Source of the DNA: Marinospirillum celere
GTDB taxonomy: Bacteria; Pseudomonadota; Gammaproteobacteria; Pseudomonadales; Halomonadaceae
Length of the DNA: 64,000 bases
Direction: 5' to 3'
NCBI RefSeq assembly: GCF_900112235.1
Contig: NZ_FOLH01000004.1
Coordinates: forward strand, 1 to 64,000
A program made the position numbers and the translations under genes. Below, piece by piece: positions 1-9,500 of this stretch (positions are counted from its first letter, which is position 1; each line of letters starts with the position of its first letter). The notes beneath the pieces are model-generated. The model saw only the letters and a list, made by a program, of their open reading frames with translations. It was not told the DNA's origin and made no database searches.

Positions 1-1
1 C

Positions 2-1276
2 CTGTCCATTGCTGGTGATACCACCTTTAATGGCGCTGTCTCCCAGTTGGATGCACTGGTCATTGATGGCAGCCTGGATTTGCAAGCCAGTTTAGACGCT
101 GCATCCCTGAGTGTTTCCAATACCGCTAACCTGGCTGGTGATGTCACCACCACGGGTACGCAAACCTATTCCGGTGCCGCAACGCTTGAAGGGAATCGCA
201 CCCTGGAGGCGTCCTCACTCACTTTTGCAGCCAGTGTCACGGGTGATGATAACGATCTGTCCATTGCTGGTGATAGCACCTTTAATGGCACCGTCTCCCA
301 GCTGAATGATCTGGTCATTGATGGCACCTTGGATTTGCAAGCCAGTTTAGACGCTACATCCCTCAGTGTGTCCAATACCGCTAACCTGGCCGGTGATGTC
401 ACCACCACAGGTACGCAAACCTATTCCGGCTCGGTAACGCTTGAAGGCAATCGTACCCTGGAAGCGTCCTCACTCACTTTTGCAGCCAGTGTCACGGGTG
501 ATGATAACGACCTGTCTATTGATGGCAACACCACCTTTAATGGCACCGTCTCCCAGCTGGATGATCTGGACATTACTGGCACCTTGGATTTGCAGGCCAG
601 TTTAGACGCCGCATCCCTGAGTGTGTCCAATACCGCTAACCTGGCCGGGGATGTTACCACCACGGGTACGCAAACCTACTCTGGTGCGGTAACGCTTGAA
701 GGGAATCGCACGCTAGAAGCATCTTCACTCACTTTTGAGGATACCTTGACCGGTGATGGCAACGATCTGTCCATTAATGGCAACACCACCTTTAATGGCG
801 CTGTCTCCCAGTTGGATGCTTTGGTCATTGATGGCACCCTGAGTTTACAAGACAGTTTAGCGGCCACATCCCTGAGTGTGTCCAATACCGCTAACCTGGC
901 CGGTGATGTCACTACCGCAGGTACACAAACCTATTCCGGTGCGGTGACTCTTGAAGGGAATCGCACCCTGGAAGCATCTTCACTCACTTTTGCAGCCAGT
1001 GTCACGGGTGATGATAACGATCTGTCCATTGCTGGCGATACCACCTTTAATGGCACTGTCTCCCAGTTGGATGACTTGGTCATTGATGGCAGTCTGGATT
1101 TACAAGTCAGTTTAGACGCTGCATCCTTGAGTGTTTCCAATACTGCCAATCTGGCTGGTGATGTCACCACCACCGGCACTCAGACTTATGCCGGTATGGT
1201 TAATCTGAACGGAAACCGCACTCTTCAAGCAAGCAGTCTGGACTTCCAATCCACATTAAATGGCAATAACAATAGC
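2..1276 (+). repeat. Five tandem 255-bp coding repeats
   Basis: Units begin at 2, 257, 512, 767 and 1022, each exactly 255 bp (85 codons), and are nearly identical at DNA level over the first four and much of the fifth. After about 1190 the pattern decays into diverged repeats. More copies may lie upstream of the window. The in-frame period means copy-number change by recombination would keep the protein frame. Confidence 0.9.
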
Positions 1277-4200
1277 CTGACTCTGAGTACCGGCTCGGGC
1301 AGCATTACCGCCAGTGATGTCTGGTCTGACCTGAACAACTTGACGATCACCGAAGCTCAGGACGTTAGTCTTAAATCAACGCAACTGAATGGCAATTTCC
1401 AGGTGGATTCCGCTTCCGGCACTTTAAGTGTCGATGGTGATCTACTGGCCCAGCGGATCTGGGTTCAGGCTGACGCGGCTGAGTTAACCGACAACTCTAG
1501 CGTGACTGCTTTGGGAGCAGATACTCAGGATGCTGAAGCCATCGTTGCTCGGGTTAACGCACTGACTTTGGGTGATAACGGGCAATTGATTGCTGATAAT
1601 GGCAGCTTCCGCTTAGCACCTGTGGATAAAACAGCCAACTTCTCCATTGCTCAGGCAAGTGCAGGCAATTTTGCATCAGCCCAGGCACTGCACTATGACC
1701 TGAACGCGATCAGTATCTCTACAGACCACTTATATATTGGTCAGGCTGATCATGAAGGAGCCATTTATGCCGGTCAATTGGATTTAAACAGCCACCTTAC
1801 GCTGGAAACGACCGGCGAGCTTTTCCTGCGTGATACGATTTCCACTCAGGGTAACAACCAGAACTACCTCAGCACGGTGACACTTGAGAGCGACTTAGTG
1901 CTGAATGCCGGTAGCACGGGTGATCTTCTTTTCTCCCAAGCACTCAGTGGCCCTTACAACCTAACCCTGGCCAGGGCCCGCAATATTGACTTGCAACAAG
2001 CAAACATTAATGGCGACTTTGCTATTGAGTCCGCCACAGGTATCACCCAGCTAAGTGGAGACGTTTCGGCCACTAGCATTATCTTGAACTCTAGAGAACT
2101 GATTTTTAAAGAGGGTATTACGCTTGACACTGCAAACTCTAACGGCGATATCAGCCTAGTGACCGATCAGTTTACAGTCGAAGGTGCCCTAACTGTTGAT
2201 GCTGGAGCAGGAACAGCTTTACTGGCCGCTCAAGATCGCAACAAAGATCTCTACGTCTGCTTGACCAACTGCAGTGCTGAAGCCGAAGATGTTCTCTACC
2301 GCCTGACTGAAGACATTCAGGTCACTGCTGGAAACATCCAAATAGGCAGCAGAGCGAGTGGTGAACGCCACCAGGGGGACATTTATCTTCAGCGTCTGCC
2401 ATTTGAGTTTGATCTTCAAGTCACCACTGATGCAGCGATCCAGCTGGAAATGCTGCCTAACGCTAACGAATTAAACCTCAACGGCCTCTTGCTGGAAGCT
2501 CAATCTATCCTTTTGCTCGGTCTGGGTGAATCAACCCTAACTGGTTATGAGCTTTCCAGTAATCAGTGGACTCTAACAGGAGACAATGAAGGACTCATCA
2601 GCAACAGTGACAATATCAGACTGCTCGATGCGAATGGTGACGTGCTTTCTGATGGAGCCGCCAACTACTCAGGGTTTACTCATTTTATTGGCGGCAACGA
2701 GGATGACCATTTCCAACTAGAGGGTAATGGTCGAATTACGGGCTCTATCAATGGCCAAGGGGGTAGCAATACCCTGGATATCAGCCAGGCCAATACACGC
2801 ATTGAATTGGAGTTGGATACCAATTTCAGCAACATACAAACCCTGATTGGTGATGGCGATATCCTGCTAGGTAGTCAACAGCATGCTAATCATTGGGCTC
2901 TGACCGGCGCCTCCAGTGGCGAACTCGTCAGTGAAAACTATACTCTGGAATTTACCGGCTTTAATCTTTTAACCAGTGGCAGTGGTGTCGAAAATACCTT
3001 TACTTCCAACGGCAGTTATCAGGGTGATCTTGAACTTTCAGGAAATAACCGATGGAACTACACCGCCACCGAAACCCTGGCGCAAGGTCAAGTCAGAGGA
3101 GATGGCAGCTTAACTATTGACACACCCGCCAGCGGCACCAATTTGACTTTGGGCGCAAGCGACCTCGTTCTTCCAGACCTGAGCGAACACACGGGTGTTT
3201 TAGTTATTGGTGGTCTGCTTGAACCTGAAAATAATCAATCTTTACTTCCATTAGTTGGAACGACCCGAACAACTGTCAACACCAACCGCTTACGAATCAA
3301 CGAGCCTGTGAATGTCGGTAGCGACCTAATTTTCCTAGGCAGCGATATTGAATTAAACAGCAATATCACAACACAACGCAGTGTTACCTTCATTTCTGTG
3401 GGTGACAGCAGTACAACAGCGAACAACCTGACCGGTCAGGGGGACTTGCTTGTCAACGGCCAACGTACCGTAACGGCTAGCAATGGTCGCATCATAGCAG
3501 CCAATGGCATTACTAACTCGGACAGCCTGCTACTGAATTTCAATGGTGGTGACTTTGAACTTGCTGTCAGCGCTGAACGTCAAGATGCTTCACAACCCAG
3601 TCAGGCATCCAGCGCCGTTGGTGTTGATCTCTCAGATAATACACGGCGTTATATTGAACAAAGCCTCGGCTTAGAGCTGGTCAGTGTTTCGGTTAGCTTT
3701 GTCAATCCAGCCGCCGCCATCTTGGGTGTACGTGCCATTGAAGTTATTGATATAGCCCTCTTTGAAGAAGACCTCACCCTCTTCGGTCGCTTAGGTGAAG
3801 GTGTTGCTCTTGCCTTTGCCCAGTGTGAAGAAGTTGAAGGCTGTACACCCGATGTCACTCAGGAAGAGCTCACTGCATCTATTGATGAGCTGGATACACG
3901 CATTCAACAGTTGGAAGCAGAACTGGAAACAACCAGCAACCCAGAAAGACATCAACAACTGGAAGAGCTATTAGCCGGTTATCGCACCCAAAAAGATGAA
4001 TTTGCAGCTTATCTAAGTGATTTGCAGGACTTCACTGGCTTTGAAGACCAGTTAGCCGATGAGCTAGGTGATGATCAGGAAATCGACATGGAAGCCATTG
4101 AAAGAGAAGTGGCCATTATTGAAACCATTTACACCCGAGTGCAGTTTCTTGAAAGCCTGCAATTCAACAGAGAGCGCCGGGAAATGTTTGCTGAACGCAC

Positions 4201-4306
4201 AGGCCTGGATCTCACTGAAGAAAGATTGGAACAGATTATCGAAAGCACCATGAAAGCGGCTGCAAGAACGGAAGCTTTGATCGAACGCATGCTGGATGGA
4301 GACTAG
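2..4306 (+). CDS. Giant secreted repeat protein, adhesin-like (5' end outside window)
   Basis: The frame is open from base 2, so the start and any signal peptide lie upstream; about 1,434 residues are visible. Roughly the first 425 are near-identical 85-residue units rich in Thr, Ser, Asn and Leu (recurring SNTANLAGDV, GNRTLEASSL), the pattern of beta-solenoid exoproteins of the filamentous haemagglutinin or large-adhesin type. The middle keeps diverged beta-strand repeats. The last ~230 residues change to charged alpha-helix with a C-x5-C pair near residue 1275 and predicted coiled coil. No sortase motif or autotransporter barrel is visible. The next gene overlaps or abuts the stop and encodes a protein sharing the C-x5-C/coil module, so the two probably act together at the cell surface. 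The adhesin role is inferred from architecture; no specific family is recognised. Confidence 0.75.
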   Translation: MSIAGDTTFNGAVSQLDALVIDGSLDLQASLDAASLSVSNTANLAGDVTTTGTQTYSGAATLEGNRTLEASSLTFAASVTGDDNDLSIAGDSTFNGTVSQLNDLVIDGTLDLQASLDATSLSVSNTANLAGDVTTTGTQTYSGSVTLEGNRTLEASSLTFAASVTGDDNDLSIDGNTTFNGTVSQLDDLDITGTLDLQASLDAASLSVSNTANLAGDVTTTGTQTYSGAVTLEGNRTLEASSLTFEDTLTGDGNDLSINGNTTFNGAVSQLDALVIDGTLSLQDSLAATSLSVSNTANLAGDVTTAGTQTYSGAVTLEGNRTLEASSLTFAASVTGDDNDLSIAGDTTFNGTVSQLDDLVIDGSLDLQVSLDAASLSVSNTANLAGDVTTTGTQTYAGMVNLNGNRTLQASSLDFQSTLNGNNNSLTLSTGSGSITASDVWSDLNNLTITEAQDVSLKSTQLNGNFQVDSASGTLSVDGDLLAQRIWVQADAAELTDNSSVTALGADTQDAEAIVARVNALTLGDNGQLIADNGSFRLAPVDKTANFSIAQASAGNFASAQALHYDLNAISISTDHLYIGQADHEGAIYAGQLDLNSHLTLETTGELFLRDTISTQGNNQNYLSTVTLESDLVLNAGSTGDLLFSQALSGPYNLTLARARNIDLQQANINGDFAIESATGITQLSGDVSATSIILNSRELIFKEGITLDTANSNGDISLVTDQFTVEGALTVDAGAGTALLAAQDRNKDLYVCLTNCSAEAEDVLYRLTEDIQVTAGNIQIGSRASGERHQGDIYLQRLPFEFDLQVTTDAAIQLEMLPNANELNLNGLLLEAQSILLLGLGESTLTGYELSSNQWTLTGDNEGLISNSDNIRLLDANGDVLSDGAANYSGFTHFIGGNEDDHFQLEGNGRITGSINGQGGSNTLDISQANTRIELELDTNFSNIQTLIGDGDILLGSQQHANHWALTGASSGELVSENYTLEFTGFNLLTSGSGVENTFTSNGSYQGDLELSGNNRWNYTATETLAQGQVRGDGSLTIDTPASGTNLTLGASDLVLPDLSEHTGVLVIGGLLEPENNQSLLPLVGTTRTTVNTNRLRINEPVNVGSDLIFLGSDIELNSNITTQRSVTFISVGDSSTTANNLTGQGDLLVNGQRTVTASNGRIIAANGITNSDSLLLNFNGGDFELAVSAERQDASQPSQASSAVGVDLSDNTRRYIEQSLGLELVSVSVSFVNPAAAILGVRAIEVIDIALFEEDLTLFGRLGEGVALAFAQCEEVEGCTPDVTQEELTASIDELDTRIQQLEAELETTSNPERHQQLEELLAGYRTQKDEFAAYLSDLQDFTGFEDQLADELGDDQEIDMEAIEREVAIIETIYTRVQFLESLQFNRERREMFAERTGLDLTEERLEQIIESTMKAAARTEALIERMLDGD

Positions 4307-4307
4307 T

Positions 4308-4877
4308 GTGAAGCGGGTACTAACCTCTTGTATGCTGGCACTGGGAATTTTTTGGGGTACCTGGGTGCTTGCCGAGGACGAATTGACTCTGAGTGATGAG
4401 CCTTTAGAGACTCAAGAAGACACCGAAGCAGAGCTGCAGCTACTGGAAGCCGACCCGAATGAAATGTCGCTGCAAGAACTTAAAGAAGAAGTACAGCTCT
4501 TAAAAGATTTGCAAGCAGGCCTGGCAATAACTCTGGCAGCCTGTGAAGACGAGCCCCATTGTGTGACCGCCTTCACAGAACAGGAAATTGACCGAATGTT
4601 GGACGAAATACAGCGACTAATTGGGAAGCTCGAAGGCCAAGAAAAAGAGTACCATGAGCTTCTTGACGAACTGCAACAAGTTGAAACTGAATACAGCCAT
4701 TTGCAAACGGAATTTATACAGGTAGCAGCAACAATTGACCGAGATTCCTTAGAAGGTAATTGGGCAGACCAGTTTGTGTTTGACGACTTTGATCTGGGGC
4801 CCGACGTACCTTATCCAAACGAACACGTTACACTGAACATGTTTGAAGATGCTCACAAGCCCCTACCCATTGAATAG
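4308..4877 (+). CDS. Small secreted coiled-coil partner of the giant exoprotein
   Basis: Not a family I recognise. I prefer the GTG at 4308 because GGAG sits six bases upstream (4298-4301); an in-frame ATG at 4296 inside the previous gene has no such site. The N-terminus is a clear signal peptide (KRVLTSCMLALG, cleavage near VLA-ED). The mature part is acidic, with heptad-like Leu/Glu/Gln stretches predicting coiled coil, and contains ACEDEPHC, a C-x5-C pair followed by T-x2-E and a Leu/Ile-rich helix. The same arrangement occurs near the end of the preceding giant protein (QCEEVEGC). The tight spacing suggests co-translation. Likely periplasmic or surface-associated; possible roles are anchor, chaperone or stalk component, all inference. 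Confidence 0.7.
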   Translation: MKRVLTSCMLALGIFWGTWVLAEDELTLSDEPLETQEDTEAELQLLEADPNEMSLQELKEEVQLLKDLQAGLAITLAACEDEPHCVTAFTEQEIDRMLDEIQRLIGKLEGQEKEYHELLDELQQVETEYSHLQTEFIQVAATIDRDSLEGNWADQFVFDDFDLGPDVPYPNEHVTLNMFEDAHKPLPIE

Positions 4878-4906
4878 GGCTTAATTGAAGAAAGGTGATA
4901 AACACT

Positions 4907-5821
4907 ATGGCTCTTTTTACCAAAACCAAAAAAATGTCCATTATGTTTGCCGACATTTGCGGCAGTACCAAGCTATACGACTCCCTGGGTGATGAAGCTG
5001 CCAGAAAGATAATTGCAGACACCTTGAATCTGCTCACTGAGTCGGTCAAACGCTTTGATGGAACCGTCATCAAAACCATCGGTGACGAAATAATGTGCAC
5101 CTTTCCAGATGCTGAAGCAGCCCTCAAGGCAGGCGTCGACATGCAGGAAAATCTGGAAGATGCCAACGATGAAGGTTTTGCGCAAGTTCCAGTCAAAATT
5201 CGCATCGGCTTTCACTATGGACAAGCTATCATGGAAGATGGTGATGTTCATGGTGATGCCGTCAATGTAGCAGCCCGTATGGCAGCTCAAGCACAAGCCG
5301 ACCAAATCATTACTACGAGTGAAACTTCTAAGCTTTTAAATGCCGCCCTTCAAGAAGACATTCAATTTGTTGACTATGCCCCCATCAAAGGCAAAGGCAC
5401 AGTGGAAATTGTTAAATTTGAATGGAAAGAAGACGATGCTACTCAGATGTCAGCCGACATCCCCAATGCTATTGCCAGTATTGGTGAGGCAGTAAAGCTC
5501 ACTCTGACATACAAGGATTCCGAGATTACCTTGAACAGCGAGCGTGAATTTGCTGTTCTTGGACGCAGTGCAACTTGTGATCTCCCAGTCAAAGAAAGCC
5601 TAGCCTCACGTCAGCACATCAAGATAGAGCTACGCCGTGACAAGTTTTTCCTCGTCGATCAAAGCACCAATGGCACCTACATCCAGCAGGCCGATGGTAG
5701 TGAAGCTTTTGTTCGACGTGAAGAAGTACCCTTGGTTGGCAAAGGCCAAATTAGTCTGGGACGCGCTTTCAATGACAACCCTCAAGAACTGGTTAGCTTC
5801 AGCTATGTAACCAACTTATAA
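4907..5821 (+). CDS. Class III adenylate/guanylate cyclase with C-terminal FHA domain
   Basis: The N-terminal half is a class III nucleotide cyclase: FADICGST and GDEIMCTF carry the two metal-binding aspartates, and the region HGDAVNVAAR is typical of the family. It would make cAMP or cGMP from ATP or GTP. The C-terminal ~100 residues form an FHA domain (LGRSATCDL, SRQHIKIE, STNGTYI), which binds phosphothreonine peptides. There are no membrane segments, so it is cytosolic. ATG 4907 is chosen because AAAGG at 4891-4895 overlaps the alternative GTG at 4895. It is followed at 9 bp by a PP2C phosphatase and then a Ser/Thr kinase, so the FHA domain probably docks on a phosphorylated kinase or substrate. 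That link is inference. Confidence 0.88.
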   Translation: MALFTKTKKMSIMFADICGSTKLYDSLGDEAARKIIADTLNLLTESVKRFDGTVIKTIGDEIMCTFPDAEAALKAGVDMQENLEDANDEGFAQVPVKIRIGFHYGQAIMEDGDVHGDAVNVAARMAAQAQADQIITTSETSKLLNAALQEDIQFVDYAPIKGKGTVEIVKFEWKEDDATQMSADIPNAIASIGEAVKLTLTYKDSEITLNSEREFAVLGRSATCDLPVKESLASRQHIKIELRRDKFFLVDQSTNGTYIQQADGSEAFVRREEVPLVGKGQISLGRAFNDNPQELVSFSYVTNL

Positions 5822-5830
5822 AGGATAGGG

Positions 5831-6577
5831 ATGATGACTGCAGAAACCCTTAACGCCGTTGCTGCCTCCTCGGGTAAAACTGACCGGGGGCTAGTACGCC
5901 CAGTCAACGAAGATGCATTTCTTGATCGCTGCGAAGATGGTCTTTGGGTCGTCGCTGACGGCATGGGTGGTCATGACGCAGGGGATGTTGCCAGCCGCAT
6001 GATTGTGGAAAGCCTACGCAGCCTCCCCATGGAAGGCAGCCTGGCTGAACGTCTGGACAGCATTGAAGATGCTTTGGATCAAGTCAACCAGCATCTGCTC
6101 AGAAGAAGTATTCAGGAAGACGGGCAAAGACACATCATCGGCAGTACCCTGGTTTTATTTGTCATTGAAAATGCCCAACTTGGTGCCCTGCTCTGGGCTG
6201 GAGACAGCCGTATTTACCGTTCACGCAATGGCCAACTCTCCCAGCTAACTGCTGACCATTCTCAGGTGGAAACCTACATTCGCCAAGGCATCATTAGCCG
6301 TGAAGAAGCCAGAAGCCATCCCGATCGCAATATCATCACCCGAGCTGTGGGCAGCCAGGAAGACCTCTACCTAGAAGCTGATCTTTGCGAAATAAGCCCA
6401 GGAGACCGCTATCTCCTATGCAGTGATGGTCTAACCCGGCACTTGGAAGATCACGAAATTGAAGATCATCTCAAGCAATCAGCTTCAGCAGAAGAAACCG
6501 CTCAACGCCTGATTGATCTAACTCTGAAACGCGGTGCCAAAGATAATGTTACTGCAGTGGTTGTGGATATCCTCTAA
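5831..6577 (+). CDS. PP2C-family serine/threonine phosphatase
   Basis: A 248-residue soluble PP2C (PPM) phosphatase of the bacterial Stp1/PrpC type. Visible motifs in order are RPVNEDAF, VVADGMGGHDAG, GSTLVLF, LLWAGDSRIYR, LLCSDGLT and KDNVTAVVV, which contain the aspartates that bind the Mn/Mg ions. The family removes phosphate from phospho-Ser/Thr proteins. AAGGA at 5821-5825 precedes ATG 5831 (a second ATG follows at 5834). It sits between the FHA cyclase and the Ser/Thr kinase with 9-15 bp gaps, so it most likely reverses that kinase's phosphorylation. Confidence 0.93.
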   Translation: MMTAETLNAVAASSGKTDRGLVRPVNEDAFLDRCEDGLWVVADGMGGHDAGDVASRMIVESLRSLPMEGSLAERLDSIEDALDQVNQHLLRRSIQEDGQRHIIGSTLVLFVIENAQLGALLWAGDSRIYRSRNGQLSQLTADHSQVETYIRQGIISREEARSHPDRNIITRAVGSQEDLYLEADLCEISPGDRYLLCSDGLTRHLEDHEIEDHLKQSASAEETAQRLIDLTLKRGAKDNVTAVVVDIL

Positions 6578-6592
6578 GGGCAGGTAGCAAAA

Positions 6593-9500
6593 ATGGTTGA
6601 TCTGAAACCCACTCTGGAAGCCTTGGCAAACAACGAAATTGCCATTCCAGAGGTGCAGGTAATGTTCCAGAGCCTTCTGCAAAAACAGCAGATAACAGGC
6701 CAACAGCTACAGCAGACCTTAACACAGGCGCTGGAGGCGGGACTGATCACCTCTGAACAAGCAAGACGTCTGGATATTTCTGCTGATGTTCAACCCCTAC
6801 CTGAAGAAGATGAAGATGACGATGCAACCGTCCTAGCCACCCCTCAAGGAAGTGCACCCCAGGCGGACCCGGATGACGAGGATGCCACTGTCATTGCCTA
6901 TCCTGGCAACCCTCAACCTAGTGATGATGACGAAGATGAAGATGCCACGGTCATTGCCACTCCTCCCAATCAGGATACTCAGCTAACCCGCTATGAGCAG
7001 GCAGCCCCAACTGATGATGAGGATGAAGATGCCACAGTCATTGCCAACCCTGGGCAAGCGCCAGACACCCAATTAACTCAATTCTCAGAAGAGGAAGGTG
7101 ACAGCACGGGACAGTCCACTTCACGGACATCCACCAGCTCCAGAACCTCATCCATAACGTCTTCGACAGGTTACAGTACCACCAATACCTCGCAACGCTC
7201 CTGGGACCTTCCCGGTGCCACCAATCCTCAGCTGAAAAAGCTGGGGCCAGGTTCGATTATTAAAGATCGCTTCATCCTGGATAAGGTGTTGGGTGCAGGC
7301 GGCATGGGTAAGGTGTTCCAAGCTCGGGATTTGCTCAAGGTTGAAGCCAAGGACAGCAACCCTTATGTTGCCATGAAGGTACTGACGGAGGACTTTAAAG
7401 CCCACCCTCAGGCCTTTGTTGCACTCCAGCGTGAAGCCAGCCGCCAACAAAAACTGGCTCACCCCAATATTGCTACGGTCTATGACTTTGACCGGATCGG
7501 CATGACCGGCACCCAGGTTTTCATCACCATGGAGCTGCTGGTTGGCAAGCCACTGGATAACTTCATTCGCAAGGTGGTGCGGCCCAAAGGTGGACTGCCC
7601 TTTGAAGAAGCCTTCCCACTAATAGAACAGCTGGGCGCAGCTCTCTCCTATGCCCACCAGCGTAATATTGTTCACTCAGATTTTAAACCAGGCAACGCCT
7701 TCCTCTGTGATGATGGCACTGTAAAAACCCTGGATTTTGGTATCGCCCGAGCTGTTAACGCCAGCGCTGAAGAAGAAAAAGACAAGCAGGATGATGAATT
7801 TGATGCTGGTGACCTGGGAGCCTTGACCCCAGCCTACGCCTCTTTGGAAATGCTTCAGGGCAAAGATCCCTCAACTCAGGATGATCTTTATGCCCTGGCT
7901 GTAGTCGCCTATGAACTCCTCACTGGCTATCACCCATTTAATAAAAAATCAGCGCTGAAGGCTCAGGAAGCCAAACTGGTTCCTACGCCCATCAAGGGAC
8001 TTAAAAAACGCCAAATGAAAGGCCTTTTACGAGGCCTGGCTTTTGAAAAAGAAAAGCGCACCCCAACAGTAGAAAAATTCCTGGAAGAGCTGGAAGGCAA
8101 GGCAAACTGGCACAAAAACCCCTGGGTGCTGGGCACCGCCTTCTCAATTATTCTTGGCGTGGCTGCTTATAACCCCGCCATGAATTTTCTTGATGAACTC
8201 TACGTCAATCGCTTGATTGACCAAGTACAAACCCAAGAAACCCACTTGATTGAAAACGTCATCGCTGAATTACCCCAACTGGAAGTCAACGCCCGTAACC
8301 GAATTACCGACACCACCCGTGACGTACTGCAAACCTATCTGCAAGGCTTAATGAACATGGCTGTCAATGTCGATGAAGGCCGCTATGATTTTGATCGGGC
8401 AGCCCATGAACTGGCGCGCATGGAACAGCTTTACCCTGATTCAGCCGCCGCAATCGGCCTGCGCAATCATCTTGACCTGGAGCGCAACCGCTACCTTCAC
8501 CAACTGGGCCAGCGCCTCAATCTGGCCATTGAAAGTGACCACCTGCTTCCGGGAGAAGATTATCCGGAAAGCATCAGTGAAATCCTGTCCCTCATTATCG
8601 CCGTGCGTCCAGATCACAACCTGCTCAATGACCCGCGCATACCTGATGCCTATGCCACAGCCGCTCAGGAAGCCATTAACCTGGGTGAACTGAATGAAGC
8701 CAGAACTTTTTTGGATCTCGGTCTGGCCCGTATGCCGGAAGATATTGACCTGATTAATACCCAGGACCGCTGGAACCTGGCCGTTGAACGCCAGGAACGC
8801 CAAGCCAGAATTGAGCAGCTACGGGAAAGCTTTGGTGAACAGGAAACCGCTTTCACCAGCCTGGACACCTTTATCAGTGAAAAAGACAACCTAATGGAAT
8901 TGTCGCGTCTGTCCCCTGGTGATCCAGGACTACAAATTCTTGGCAGCCTGGCCGCCCCTCTATTAGTCCAAGAAAGTGATGCCCTCCTGGAAGAGCATCA
9001 AAATCTATGGATGGCACTGGGCCAACAGCTACTATTAATTGAGAGGGGAATAGGGCCTCAGGCCGCCGAGCGCGAACTGGAAGAACTCCTGGAAAATCCT
9101 GACATAGGCCGCAGTTGGGAAAGTGATGTCCAGCGTCTGCTGACTTGGCTGGAAGCCAGTCCGGGAACTGACTCCACTACCCTGGCAGGCTATCAGGAAC
9201 AGCTTCGAGGCATCTATCTGGAAGCCAGTGAAGAGCTGGAAGAAAACAGCCGGTACAACCTGGCTTTAGCACTCATCGACCGGGCAGAAGGCCTGGGGCT
9301 CTCCGGAGACTTGCTGACCGAAGCCAGAAACCGAATTGATGAAGACTACCAAGAGTTTCTCAGTGAGCGTGAGGAAGCCGCACAACTCGCCCGTGTTGAA
9401 GGGATGCAAAACACCCTGCTGGTCCAGGCCGCTGCACGCGAGGTTGACGAAGCCGAAGCAACCCTGCGTGAACTGCGCCGGTATATGGAAGATGACGACC

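Noticed and set aside
166-1179. Four similar minus-strand open frames of about 80 codons
   Set aside because: They are antisense shadows of the 255-bp repeats, have no ribosome sites, and recur only because the coding repeat recurs.
2-1276. Regular repeats considered as a CRISPR array
   Set aside because: The units are 255 bp, contiguous and coding, with no spacers and no cas genes.
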